Assembly: GCF_013410655.1 (NCBI RefSeq)
Contig: NZ_JACCFP010000001.1
Span: forward strand, 3,619,501 to 3,683,500
Source: Nocardioides thalensis
GTDB taxonomy: Bacteria; Actinomycetota; Actinomycetes; Propionibacteriales; Nocardioidaceae
Length of the DNA stretch: 64,000 nucleotides
Direction: 5' to 3'
Both the position numbers and the translations under genes were made by a program. This document shows positions 54,801-62,120 of this stretch, in pieces. The notes beneath the pieces were generated by a model, which made no database searches, was not told where the DNA came from, and was given only the letters and a program-made list of their open reading frames with translations. The number at the start of each line of letters is the position of its first letter. Within the stretch, counting starts at the first letter, position 1.

Positions 54801-56377
54801 GTGTAGGTCCAGCCGGTGGCGTTGTCCTCGTTGGCGATCTCCACGGCGAACTCGACCGGGGCGCTGAGGTGGCTGCCCGCTGCGGGCGTGGTCGAGGTGA
54901 CCTCGACCCCCGCGTCGGGGAACTCGCCGAGCGCGGCGATCTTGAGGGCCGCGATGTCGCTCGCGCCCAGCGCACGACCGTAGAGCCGCGCGTTGGAGAC
55001 CGTCACCGGAGCGTAGAACTGGGTGCCCGTCGGCGACGTGTCGGCACCGACGGTCCAGCCGCGTGCCGCGGCCGCCGGAAGGCCCAGCGCGCCGGTGGCG
55101 GGCGTCGTCGCCTCGAGCTCGCCGTTGACGTAGAGCTGCATCTCGGTGCCGGTCCAGACGCCGACGACATGGAACCAGCGCCCCTGCTGGGCGATCGGGG
55201 CCACGGCGTTCTTGTAGCCGCCCCCGACGTGCGCCATGAAGCCGATGTTGGTGCCGTTGACGTAGATGGCGTAGCCGCCGCCCTCCTTGCCCGAGCACAC
55301 GTCCTTCTCGCTCGAGGTGGGCACGGCGCCGTCGTACTTGAAGGTGCACTCGATGGTGACCGCGTTGGTGATCATCGGCCAGTGCGGCGCGAACGCGTAC
55401 TGGATCGAGTCGTCGACCCCGTCGAACCTCGCGACCGGCTTGCCGAGCGCCGAGTCCTCCGCGATCACCGGGTTGCCGCGGGTGGTCGACGCGAGGTCCT
55501 GCGCGTGGTCGGCCGGGGTGCCGTCGGCGAAGTCGACGTCCAGCGCGTCCGCGGCAGGCACCGGGATCGCGGTGTCGTACTGCGCGGCGAGCGCGGCCGC
55601 CTGGTCGGCGTTGAGCGCGGCGCTGTAGAGCTTCGCGGTCTTGTACGACGACGGCGGCGCCCACTGGCCGACACCACTCGGGTTCGCCGCTGTGATCGGC
55701 GCCGAGTCGCCACCGACGACGAAGCGGTGCGTGGTGGTGTTCGGCGGGACCGTGAACACGCCGCTCGCGGCGGTCTCGCCGGCGAGCCGCCCGTTGACGT
55801 AGAGCTTGAGGCTCGAGCCGTCCCACACCGACAGGGCGTGGTACCAGCGGTTGCCGTCGATCGGCGTCAGCACGCTCTTGTAGCCGCCGCCGATGTGGGC
55901 CATCGTGCCGAGGTTGGGCCCCGTCACGTAGATCGAGAAGCCGCCCGCCTCCTTGTTGGAGCACAGGTCCTTCTCCGGCGACTGGGGCATCGTGGCGTTG
56001 ATCTTGAACACGCACTCGATCGAGAAGCTCGACGCCATCGCGCCGTACTGGCCGGCCATGTCGAAGCCCACCGCGTCGTTGACGCCGTCGACGGTCATGA
56101 TGTCGCCGAAGTCACGGTCGGTGCCGTACGTCGGCTCGCCCGCCGTCGTCACGGCGACGCCCTGCGCCTCGTCCACCGGGGTGCCGCCGGCGAAGGAGGC
56201 GTCGAGAACGTCGGCCGTCGGGATCTCGACGGCGGCCTGGGCCGTGGTCGCCGCCTCGGGCGCCGGGGCGGCCTCGGTCGGCGCCGCCAGCAGTCCGGCG
56301 GCGCTCACGGTGAGCGCCGCCGCGGCCGCGACCAGGCGACTACGGAACCTCTTGGCGTGCGGGTGTCGTGCCGACAC
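51857..56377 (-). CDS. Large secreted LamG / metallophosphoesterase / Ig-like protein
   Basis: A 1506-residue exported protein. The signal peptide ends near AAPTEAAPAPEA. Two LamG/concanavalin-like domains (each with NGRLAGE or NGELEAT and a HIGGGYK or HVGGGYK repeat) span about 50-480, followed by an Ig-like region and a linker. The calcineurin-like phosphoesterase domain follows, with HFTDTQYL, GHTGDVIEND, VVAGNHDNQ, ILITHAYIAPS and LILAGHEHGVG as metal ligands. The C-terminus has a DUF5011-type Ig domain and two Ig-like repeats with a Cys pair each. GTG 56377 has AAGGAG upstream. It may release phosphate from extracellular esters while binding glycans; the substrate is unknown. Confidence 0.9.
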   Translation of the reverse strand: MSARHPHAKRFRSRLVAAAAALTVSAAGLLAAPTEAAPAPEAATTAQAAVEIPTADVLDASFAGGTPVDEAQGVAVTTAGEPTYGTDRDFGDIMTVDGVNDAVGFDMAGQYGAMASSFSIECVFKINATMPQSPEKDLCSNKEAGGFSIYVTGPNLGTMAHIGGGYKSVLTPIDGNRWYHALSVWDGSSLKLYVNGRLAGETAASGVFTVPPNTTTHRFVVGGDSAPITAANPSGVGQWAPPSSYKTAKLYSAALNADQAAALAAQYDTAIPVPAADALDVDFADGTPADHAQDLASTTRGNPVIAEDSALGKPVARFDGVDDSIQYAFAPHWPMITNAVTIECTFKYDGAVPTSSEKDVCSGKEGGGYAIYVNGTNIGFMAHVGGGYKNAVAPIAQQGRWFHVVGVWTGTEMQLYVNGELEATTPATGALGLPAAAARGWTVGADTSPTGTQFYAPVTVSNARLYGRALGASDIAALKIAALGEFPDAGVEVTSTTPAAGSHLSAPVEFAVEIANEDNATGWTYTLDGEEIAPGQEIGEGLAAGDHLIVIEATDVFGEPIREEVSFTSDSIPEGGGTGDDQGEGTVALSAIAKSPDGSDVTTTFREAEATLAEGGFTGTVAKIPSTLEFEYAEGADLSGEQKPDDGDMTASPSTGDIPFQRFDVTVPGAVAGQQVLWSGVVDPARSASLRVWNAAESRWVELAAARGATEGETVLRAKLRPAYVDGTVVHVMVAGIDPFADDLAPRDASAGQPENRDHFEDPADYDFSLAHFTDTQYLAEGAAGGTYDDFDGNAEPTDQMKAEERALWQKSYLDTTEWIADNAQQRKIAWTGHTGDVIENDYNNPLARDVNGNLLYPGLDEQVTREFDFTSAAQSVLDEAGVVNQVVAGNHDNQLGNEVGPDSRFNQWYGPERYYAAEDLWPAGTEYHAYDESAEGAEDGRDNQNNYLLFSAGGLDFVAVGLSYGVTQEEADWASAVFERYPDRNGILITHAYIAPSTAPDGRGAGFSGDGSRLYNEVVADNKNVFLILAGHEHGVGTNVKSEVGVTVSHNVVELLADYQFYKIRADELFASKYCPSCTTLSNGDIDLDGDGVADHKPGDLLQFGASWLRLLQFDVEKSQMSIDTYSPMFDNFGATEYDDRRRYNGAEDNTVLPVDLSTRTTSFETDGLVVVTPTDTAIGTDTARSGWPATVEWSGLVEGEVYAWVADSRTASGDRIGTLSQFGSVFVATAAGTDVTPPEVTLPTDNEVEVGEVFDPLAGVTATDNTDGDVTELVEVVGSVDTTAPGTYALTYVATDTNGNQVLVPRAVRVVEPDEPDLVATRVAVTNQTVTFGQRITLRAQVSPAAATGTIEFLNGEDQLCEGTVSNGAASCIVQTPPPPGDHAVTAVYSGDEAHAWSQRAFVLTVKQPSKRDPKLVASAADTTVPRGRAAILKATVVSGATGKVTFTSGGKTLCVATIRSGRASCETSSRLGAGTYQVVATYPGDDAFLADRDSFSFRKARRR

Positions 56378-57062
56378 GAACGTCTCCTTCTTCGGGGGTG
56401 GAGGGGGTGGTGCGTTGCGAGCGCCGACGGAGCGCGACGGCTCCGGCGACGAGGATCAGGAGCACGGCGCCGACGGCGCCCATCTGGAGGGCGGCGCTCT
56501 GGCCGAGGTCTCCGCCGTCGGACACCGGCGTCGCAGCGGAGCCGGAGCCACTGGTGCCGGCGACGGTCGTGGACATGTCGCCGGCCGTCACCGGGAGCGC
56601 CCACTCGTGGCTGTCCTGCGTGCGGCTGTAGGCGGCGCGCTGGCCCTCGGGTCCGGTGGCGAGCGTGCGGTAGGCGGGATGCAGGTCGGTGAGCATCGTG
56701 ACCGTCACGGTCGCGGCCGCCGCGTCGGCCGGGCAGGTGAACGACAGGTCCGCGCCCTCGTCGGCGGTGAGGTCGCCGACCCCGGTGACCTCACCTGCGC
56801 AGTCCAGGCCGTCGGCGGTGACGCCGATGTGGTCGAGCAGGTAGTCCTCGAACTCGGGGGCGGCAGCGACGAGGTCACCGTCGTCCTCGTCGTAGACGAT
56901 CGCGCCGTCGAGCATGATCCGGTCCTCGGGCAGGACGCCGAGGTGGATCCCGAGGAGGGTCAGGTCGTCCTGGCCGCCGACCTCCCAGTGGACCTGGACG
57001 GTCCCGTCGGTCGCGGAGATCTCGACGGTCTGCGGGTCGCCGAACGGGTGCCGAGCGATCAT
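56340..57062 (-). CDS. C-terminally anchored protein between a metal transporter and a phosphoesterase
   Basis: A 240-residue protein with one clear membrane segment near the C-terminus (QMGAVGAVLLILVAGAVAL) and a following basic RRRSQR stretch. The N-terminal part, beginning ARHPFGDPQTVEI, resembles the extracytoplasmic proteins that often precede NicO transporters, but no signal peptide is present and no start codon occurs between 57062 and an in-frame upstream stop. Two Cys residues (DCAGE, TCPADA) may form a disulfide. ATG 57062 overlaps the transporter stop (ATGA); its 3' end overlaps the phosphoesterase gene by 38 nt. Function unknown. Confidence 0.65.
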   Translation of the reverse strand: MIARHPFGDPQTVEISATDGTVQVHWEVGGQDDLTLLGIHLGVLPEDRIMLDGAIVYDEDDGDLVAAAPEFEDYLLDHIGVTADGLDCAGEVTGVGDLTADEGADLSFTCPADAAAATVTVTMLTDLHPAYRTLATGPEGQRAAYSRTQDSHEWALPVTAGDMSTTVAGTSGSGSAATPVSDGGDLGQSAALQMGAVGAVLLILVAGAVALRRRSQRTTPSTPEEGDVRVGTTPARQEVP

Positions 57063-57847
57063 GCGACCACGAGGCCGTGGACGGCGGCCGAGGTGATGGT
57101 GCAGCCGATCAGCGTGATGCTGACCGCGGCGAGCACGGGCGCGACGCGGGTGGCGAGCGCGAACATCCGGCGCGACTCAGCCGCCCGGACGACGACGTTG
57201 CGGCCCGTCAGCGCGAGCAGGCCGACCGCGAACAGCACCGATGCCAGGCCGATCCCGAACGTCAGGACCAGCAGCAGCGCGAAGCCGCTGCGACCGCTGA
57301 AGAGCCCGGTGATCAGGACGAGGAACGCCGCCGGGCTCGGGGTGAGGCCGCCGGACATGCCGAGCAGGACCAGGCCGGGGCGGGAGGGGGCCTCGTGGGT
57401 GTGCGTGTGCCCGTGCGAGTGGCCGTGGCCGTGCCCGTGCGCTCCGGCCCGGAGGTGGCGCCGGAACAGCCACACGCCGACGCCGATCACCAGCACACCG
57501 CCGACCAGCTGCAGCGCGGTCGTGAGGTGCTCGAGCCGCACCAGGTCGGACAGCGAGAAGAACGTCCACGCGACCGCGATCACCAGCACCGAGACGGTGT
57601 GCATCACCGCGACGCTGAGGCCGAGCCAGGCCGCGTCGCGCACCTTGCCGTCCGATCCGACGAGGTACGCCGCCGCGAGGCTCTTGCCGTGGCCGGGTCC
57701 TACGGCGTGCGCGGCACCTGCGACGAACGCGAGCCCGAAGGCAGCGGGCACGAAGCCGGGCGCGTCGACGAGCGCGACGAGGCGGTCGCCGAGAGCGGAC
57801 GCGCCGAACGGGTCGATGAGCAGCGGGGACTGCCCGAGAACTGGCAC
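57059..57847 (-). CDS. NicO-family nickel/cobalt transporter
   Basis: A 262-residue polytopic membrane protein of the NicO/RcnA family. The signature AHAVGPGHGKSLAAAY is at about residues 46-61, and a His-rich cytoplasmic or periplasmic loop HGHGHGHSHGHTHTHE lies near 137-152. A second conserved stretch is LGMSGGLTPSPAAFLVLITG. Members import or export Ni or Co. It is the first gene of an operon with the anchored protein and the secreted metallophosphoesterase, suggesting that metal supply and phosphoesterase are linked, though this is inference. Confidence 0.88.
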   Translation of the reverse strand: MPVLGQSPLLIDPFGASALGDRLVALVDAPGFVPAAFGLAFVAGAAHAVGPGHGKSLAAAYLVGSDGKVRDAAWLGLSVAVMHTVSVLVIAVAWTFFSLSDLVRLEHLTTALQLVGGVLVIGVGVWLFRRHLRAGAHGHGHGHSHGHTHTHEAPSRPGLVLLGMSGGLTPSPAAFLVLITGLFSGRSGFALLLVLTFGIGLASVLFAVGLLALTGRNVVVRAAESRRMFALATRVAPVLAAVSITLIGCTITSAAVHGLVVA

Positions 57848-58078
57848 AAGGTCAGACCATCTAGAAGACGGTCGACCACTGGGTTGGTCGTGGGTGACCG
57901 GCCCGCAAACCAGCCGGAAACAGTTGCCTCCGGCAAACGCCTAGTACGACACCATCCCGGCCCCCGTCATGGTCGTCAGGCAGTCGATCGAAGCCGACGC
58001 AGTGCTTGCGCTGCAGCGCGCGGTTGGACATCCCACACGCGGTGCCTCATCGGTCTTCCCGCGACACCTCGCGGTCCT
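57848..58078. other. Intergenic region upstream of the NicO operon
   Basis: 231 nt between the NicO start and the hydrolase stop, both on the minus strand. It should contain the NicO operon promoter and the end of the padR-doxX-hydrolase transcript. No ORF with coding bias and no strong hairpin was seen. Confidence 0.5.
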
Positions 58079-58912
58079 TCAGTGTTCGCTGCTGAAGAAC
58101 CGTAGCAACAGCGGGCCGACGATCTGTGGGTCGACGACGTGATCCGGCCCCTCGAGGGTCTCCCGTTGAGCGTGGGGTAGGACGTCTGCAAGCTCGTCGG
58201 CTGCGCGGTCGAAGAAGTCCGAGGGCAGGCCTGCCATGTAGGGGACCGTGATCGGTCCTCCGGTGATGACCAGGACGGGTTGGGTGACCGTTGCCAGTCG
58301 ATCGGCCGGCAACTGGTAGCGGTTGAGGAAGAGGCTGTCGTGGACCAGCGTGGGCGCGAGGGCGACCGAATCCGCCCAATGCGTCGTCTGCTTGCCTGCC
58401 GCTTTCCTGGCCGCGATGTTGTCGTCGGAGGCGCCGGTCATGCGCATGAACAGCTCGAGAACCTCCTCGTCTCGTCCGGCGTCGAAGGCGCGTCGGGTGT
58501 CCGCGACGTACTCCTCGAATCGCGGGCGTATGTCGTCCCCGACCGCGTAGGGCACCTCCCACACGGCGATCGTGTCGATGGCTGACCCGGCCGCGGCGGC
58601 TTCCAGCGCCAGAGCGCCACCAGAGGACGCCCCGAACAGGTGTGCCGAGCCGCCCGCCTCCGCGATCAACGCATCCAGGTCCTCGATCTCCCTTTCCACG
58701 GCGTAGGGCTCGGTGAAGCCGCTCGCGCCGCGTCCCCGACGGGCATAGTTGTAAACCGTGAAGTGCTCGGCGAGAGCAGGTACCAAGGGAGCGTTCTCGG
58801 CTCCGTCGTCCTGTGCGCCGCCTACCAGGACGACAGCCGGGCCGCTTCCCTTCCGGTCGTAGGCGATGGTGGTGCCATCGCTTGATGTCACGCGAAAGGC
58901 CATCTCGTTCAT
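58079..58912 (-). CDS. Alpha/beta hydrolase
   Basis: A 277-residue hydrolase. The oxyanion region is VVLVGGAQDDG, the nucleophile elbow GASSGGAL carries the catalytic Ser near residue 96, and a late GPDHVVDP supplies the His. ATG 58912 has GGAGA 7 nt upstream. It is the third gene of a padR-doxX-hydrolase operon regulated through twin operators. The substrate is unknown; such enzymes are often detoxifying esterases. Confidence 0.87.
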   Translation of the reverse strand: MNEMAFRVTSSDGTTIAYDRKGSGPAVVLVGGAQDDGAENAPLVPALAEHFTVYNYARRGRGASGFTEPYAVEREIEDLDALIAEAGGSAHLFGASSGGALALEAAAAGSAIDTIAVWEVPYAVGDDIRPRFEEYVADTRRAFDAGRDEEVLELFMRMTGASDDNIAARKAAGKQTTHWADSVALAPTLVHDSLFLNRYQLPADRLATVTQPVLVITGGPITVPYMAGLPSDFFDRAADELADVLPHAQRETLEGPDHVVDPQIVGPLLLRFFSSEH

Positions 58913-58939
58913 CTCACGTCTCCGTTCGAATGTTCTGTC

Positions 58940-59362
58940 TCAGCGCCTGAGCAGCGTGCCGACGACGGCCTCAGTGCGCGACCACCGCGCCCTTGCGATC
59001 ACGGCCGCCACGACGAGAAGGGCGAGCGGCAGCCAAGGGCTCTGCTCGAGCACGAACTGATCGGTGATGACAGCACCGGTCAGCAACGCCGCCAACCCGA
59101 GACTGGCCAGGCCCGCCAGAGCCGGGATCAGAAGTCCCACCCCTCCCGCGACCTCCAGCGCTCCGACCAGGTACCGGAGCCACTGGCCAGCCCCGATGTC
59201 GGCGAACATGTCCACCATGACCGGGTCACCGGCGAGCTTCGAGATTCCGCCGCCGGCGATGATCGCCGCCAGCACGACTTGCAGAATCCAGACCGCGATG
59301 CTGCTCGCCCGCCCGGGCGTGTGCGCAACGGTTTCCGAGCTGTTCTTGAGGATGGTGCTCAT
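58940..59362 (-). CDS. DoxX family membrane protein
   Basis: A 140-residue protein with four hydrophobic segments and the DoxX pattern WILQVVLAAIIAGGGISKLAG followed by LRYLVGALEVAGGVGLLIPAL. DoxX-like proteins have been linked to redox and stress functions, but their biochemistry is uncertain. ATG 59362 has GAGGAGA upstream. It lies between a PadR regulator and an alpha/beta hydrolase on one strand, behind a promoter carrying two copies of an 18-bp dyad. Confidence 0.87.
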   Translation of the reverse strand: MSTILKNSSETVAHTPGRASSIAVWILQVVLAAIIAGGGISKLAGDPVMVDMFADIGAGQWLRYLVGALEVAGGVGLLIPALAGLASLGLAALLTGAVITDQFVLEQSPWLPLALLVVAAVIARARWSRTEAVVGTLLRR

Positions 59363-59389
59363 TCGGCTCTCCTCGCCGCGCCTGGGCGA

Positions 59390-59407
59390 CTAGTCAAGTT
59401 TGGTTAC
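59390..59407. promoter_or_regulatory. PadR-type operator, proximal copy
   Basis: CTAGTCAAGTTTGGTTAC is a near copy of the distal dyad, 46 bp away, and lies immediately downstream of the predicted transcription start, where a bound repressor would block initiation. Confidence 0.65.
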
Positions 59408-59414
59408 TCGCCCG

Positions 59415-59443
59415 AAAGTACGCGAGGAGAAGCGTCTAGTCAA
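59415..59443 (-). promoter_or_regulatory. Promoter of doxX-hydrolase
   Basis: On the minus strand TTGACT (59443-59438) and TACTTT (59420-59415) are separated by exactly 17 nt. The -35 box is embedded in the distal operator and the start site would be near 59408, next to the proximal operator. Confidence 0.65.
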
Positions 59444-59453
59444 GTTTGATTAG
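59436..59453. promoter_or_regulatory. PadR-type operator, distal copy
   Basis: CTAGTCAAGTTTGATTAG is an imperfect dyad (CTAnTCAAnnTTGAnTAG). It overlaps both the -35 box of the doxX promoter and the stop codon of padR (59450-59452). Confidence 0.65.
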
Positions 59454-60022
59454 GTGGGTGTTCGCCACGAACCTGGATCATCGGCCATGGTGTAGGCGCC
59501 CTCGGCCAGTCGTTTGCCCAGGCTCTTCGCCCACTCCAATTCGGTGCGTGCGTGTCCCGCCCACAGATCAGCCTGATCGCGGACGTGTTCGGGAATGTCG
59601 GGGTTCGGGTGCTTCCGCCACTTGGCCTGCTCTACGAGCTCCGCTTCCAGGCGCGCGACCCGCTCGTTGACGTGCGCGATGGCATCTGCCCTGGTCAGCA
59701 TGGGCAACATGGCGATCGACGCGTTGAGCATGGTGGGGTCATGGGTGCGCCGCAGACCGTCGCGGACCAGTTCGACTATCTCGTCACGTCCCCGAGCTGT
59801 CACGCGGTACAGAACGCGCTCCGGCCCGGAGTTGCCCGGCTCGGCGTGTTCGGTGAGGAGGCCATCAGCCGCCGCCTTCTTCAGCGCGTGATAGATCGAG
59901 CCGGGCTTGATCTTGGCCCAGATCTCCGCACGCCAGCTCTGCAGCTCGGACCGCACCTGGTAGCCATGTGCGCCGCCGGAGAGGTGCACGACTCCGAGTA
60001 CCAGGAGCTTCGTCGCCGACAT
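59450..60022 (-). CDS. PadR-family transcriptional regulator
   Basis: A 190-residue regulator with the PadR winged helix: LVLGVVHLSGGAHGYQVRSEL, then IKPGSIYHALKKAAADGLL and the wing RVLYRVTARGRDEI, within about residues 6-80. A C-terminal Vir-type helical domain follows. ATG 60022 has GGAGGTGGG 5-7 nt upstream, which fixes the start. It stands directly upstream of doxX and probably represses it through the CTAnTCAAnnTTGAnTAG sites between the two genes. The effector is unknown. Confidence 0.88.
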   Translation of the reverse strand: MSATKLLVLGVVHLSGGAHGYQVRSELQSWRAEIWAKIKPGSIYHALKKAAADGLLTEHAEPGNSGPERVLYRVTARGRDEIVELVRDGLRRTHDPTMLNASIAMLPMLTRADAIAHVNERVARLEAELVEQAKWRKHPNPDIPEHVRDQADLWAGHARTELEWAKSLGKRLAEGAYTMADDPGSWRTPT

Positions 60023-60187
60023 GCGCCCACCTCCGCTCAATCTGCTCGGACTCGCTCCCCTTGCGCGCCCGCCAGGGTGGTGTCAACTCCTACCAACACT
60101 AGGGGCCCTCGTGCTCCGGGTGGTGTCAGCACTGACCTACAAACGGTGCTGGGGAGACCTGCTCGACCTACGAGGTCAGCGCACGGG

Positions 60188-61123
60188 TCAGCGGGTCGGG
60201 CGGAAGTGGAGGCCGACCTCGGGGTCGACGAGGACCTCCTGCGCGGCGGGGAGGCCGGCGACGTCGAGGGCGGCGTCGACGGGGACGTTGCGCTTGAGGA
60301 GCGCGAGGGCGATCGGGCCGAGCTCGTGGTGGCGGGCCGAGGAGCCCACGCGGCCGATCACCTTGTCCTGGCCGGGGACGGTGACGTCGGTGCCCGGCGC
60401 GGGCAGGCGGTTCTCGGAGCCGTCGAGGTGGAGGAGGGTCAGTCGGCGCGGCGGGCGGCCGAGGTTGTGCACCCGGGCGACGGTCTCCTGGCCGCGGTAG
60501 CAGCCCTTGTCGAGGTGCACGCCCGACAGGCCGACCTCGTTGGGGATGGTGCGCTCGTCGGTGTCGACGCCGAAGCGCGGCTCGCCGCGCTCGATGCGGA
60601 GCGCCTCGTAGGCCCACAGCCCGGCGGCGGGGCCGGCGGCCTCGGCGTACGACGTGAGCTGGTCGCGCGGGACGAGGTCGAACCGGCCGCCGTCCACCGG
60701 CCGCCAGGCGACGGCGGTCTCGGCCGTGACGTCGGCGATCTCGACGCGGGTCATGAACTTCATCCGCTCGAGGAAGTCGATCAGCGCGGCGGCGCGACCG
60801 GGCTCGGTGTGGGCCGTGAACGCCTCGCCGTCGTCGACGCCGTCGAAGGCGTGCTCGACGTGGCCGTTCGGGCTCAGCACGAGCGCCCGGGTCCAGATGG
60901 CGGGCGTGAGTCCCTCGAAGAACTGCGAGGTCAGCGAGTGCAGCCAGCTCAGTCGGTCCGGGCCGCTGATCCGCAGCACGTCACGGTGGGAGAGGTCGAC
61001 GAAGCCCTCCCCCGCGGCGAGAGCACGCTGCTCGCCGTACAGCGATCCGTAGTGAGCGGCGACCTCCGCGTCGATGCCGTCGCCGGCGACGGCTCCGGGC
61101 AGGTCGAGCAGCGGGCTGGTCAT
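60188..61123 (-). CDS. ygfZ: YgfZ/GcvT-fold folate-binding protein
   Basis: A 311-residue protein of the folate-dependent YgfZ family that aids iron-sulfur cluster assembly or repair. The diagnostic KGCYRGQE motif is near residue 205, preceded by a GcvT-like N-terminal domain (LRISGPDRLSWLHSLTSQ). ATG 61123 overlaps the stop of the Fur-family gene (ATGA), so the two are cotranscribed, a pairing that links metal regulation with cluster maintenance. The gap to padR (60023-60187) shows only a weak GACCT/AGGTC hairpin. Confidence 0.9.
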   Translation of the reverse strand: MTSPLLDLPGAVAGDGIDAEVAAHYGSLYGEQRALAAGEGFVDLSHRDVLRISGPDRLSWLHSLTSQFFEGLTPAIWTRALVLSPNGHVEHAFDGVDDGEAFTAHTEPGRAAALIDFLERMKFMTRVEIADVTAETAVAWRPVDGGRFDLVPRDQLTSYAEAAGPAAGLWAYEALRIERGEPRFGVDTDERTIPNEVGLSGVHLDKGCYRGQETVARVHNLGRPPRRLTLLHLDGSENRLPAPGTDVTVPGQDKVIGRVGSSARHHELGPIALALLKRNVPVDAALDVAGLPAAQEVLVDPEVGLHFRPTR

Positions 61124-61590
61124 GTCGTCTCCTTATGGGTCTCGTGACGGCCGTGGCCGGCCTCCTCGACCAACGGTGGGTCGCAAGCGTGACAGTGTCC
61201 GAACACGGTCAGATGACCCAGGTCTGGGGTGAACGCATGACGGGTGCCCAGGGATTCCACGAACGGCTCGGCTTCCTCGGCATCGACCGAGATCACCTCG
61301 TGGCAGCCGCGGCAGACGAGGTGGAAGTGCTCGTGCCCGCGCGTGGAGTGGTACGTCGGCGCGCGGTCGCTGAGGTGGGCGTGGCGGACCAGGCCGAGCT
61401 CCTCGAGGACCTCGAGGGTGCGGTAGACGGTGGAGGCGTTGACGGTCGAGGCCTGCTGCTGCACGTGGGCCAGCACCTCGTCGGGCGTGGCGTGCCCGAG
61501 CTCGTCGACCGCGCGCAGGATCAGCTCGCGCTGGGGCGTGAGCCGGTAGCCCTTCTCGCGGAGGGCGACGCGCCAGTCGTCATCCGACAC
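61120..61590 (-). CDS. Fur-family metal-dependent regulator
   Basis: A 156-residue regulator with the Fur winged helix (YRLTPQRELILRAVDELGHATPDEVL, then STVNASTVYRTLEVLEELGLV) and the metal motif HEHFHLVCRGCHEV. The second structural Cys pair is CHAC near the C-terminus, which ends with the His-rich tail EEAGHGRHETHKETT. Whether it senses Fe, Zn or peroxide cannot be decided. GTG 61590 overlaps the upstream gene by 11 nt, and its stop overlaps ygfZ. Confidence 0.92.
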   Translation of the reverse strand: MSDDDWRVALREKGYRLTPQRELILRAVDELGHATPDEVLAHVQQQASTVNASTVYRTLEVLEELGLVRHAHLSDRAPTYHSTRGHEHFHLVCRGCHEVISVDAEEAEPFVESLGTRHAFTPDLGHLTVFGHCHACDPPLVEEAGHGRHETHKETT

Positions 61591-62077
61591 GCTTGAGCCT
61601 CGCCCAGAGGTGGGGTTGCAACGGCTGACCCATCGCGGCCATGTCGTACGCGTAGAGGAGGTCGCCCTCGACGTTGCCGTAGAGCCGGTGTCCCTCGGTG
61701 ACCTCCTTGGCCGACTCCGTGAACCCGATCCCGGCCGTGCGGAGCTCGATCTTGCCTCCCTCGGCCTGGCCGTACCAGATCTCCGCGAACCCGGTCGCGT
61801 GCGCGAGCACCATCTCGAGCTTGCCCTCGGGGCGGGCGCGGATGAAGCCGGTCTCCTGCGCGGCGTCGCGCAGCTTGTTGCCCTCGTCGTCGACGATCCA
61901 CGACCGCGCCATGTAGTGGAAGAACGGGCGCCCGTCCTGCTGGAAGATCAGCTCCTGGCCGAACTGGTACTTCTCGATCGTCGGGTAGTCGCCGTGCCCG
62001 TTGCCCTGCCAGGTGCCGAGCAGCCAGGCGATGGGGCCGCAGTCGGGGTGCAGGTTCTGAGGGAGTTCGAAGGCCAC
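61580..62077 (-). CDS. FABP-like nitrobindin family protein (DUF1794)
   Basis: A 165-residue beta-barrel protein of the THAP4/nitrobindin-like family, which binds ferric haem in M. tuberculosis Rv2717c-like proteins. The GXWXGXG signature is LLGTWQGNGHGDYPTIEKYQFGQ at about residues 20-42, and the C-terminal HLWARLKRV carries the likely axial His. The start is GTG 62077 (or TTG 62083). No Shine-Dalgarno is present, but a TAGACT box lies 8 nt upstream, so leaderless initiation is likely. It overlaps the Fur-family gene by 11 nt. Confidence 0.85.
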   Translation of the reverse strand: MAFELPQNLHPDCGPIAWLLGTWQGNGHGDYPTIEKYQFGQELIFQQDGRPFFHYMARSWIVDDEGNKLRDAAQETGFIRARPEGKLEMVLAHATGFAEIWYGQAEGGKIELRTAGIGFTESAKEVTEGHRLYGNVEGDLLYAYDMAAMGQPLQPHLWARLKRVG

Positions 62078-62084
62078 GATCAAC

Positions 62085-62090
62085 CAGTCT
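62085..62090 (-). promoter_or_regulatory. Candidate -10 element for a leaderless nitrobindin transcript
   Basis: TAGACT on the minus strand ends 7 nt before the GTG at 62077, with no ribosome-binding site between. This spacing fits transcription starting at or next to the start codon. Confidence 0.45.
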
Positions 62091-62120
62091 AGGCAACTCC
62101 GACCGGGCAGACTGGCCCCC

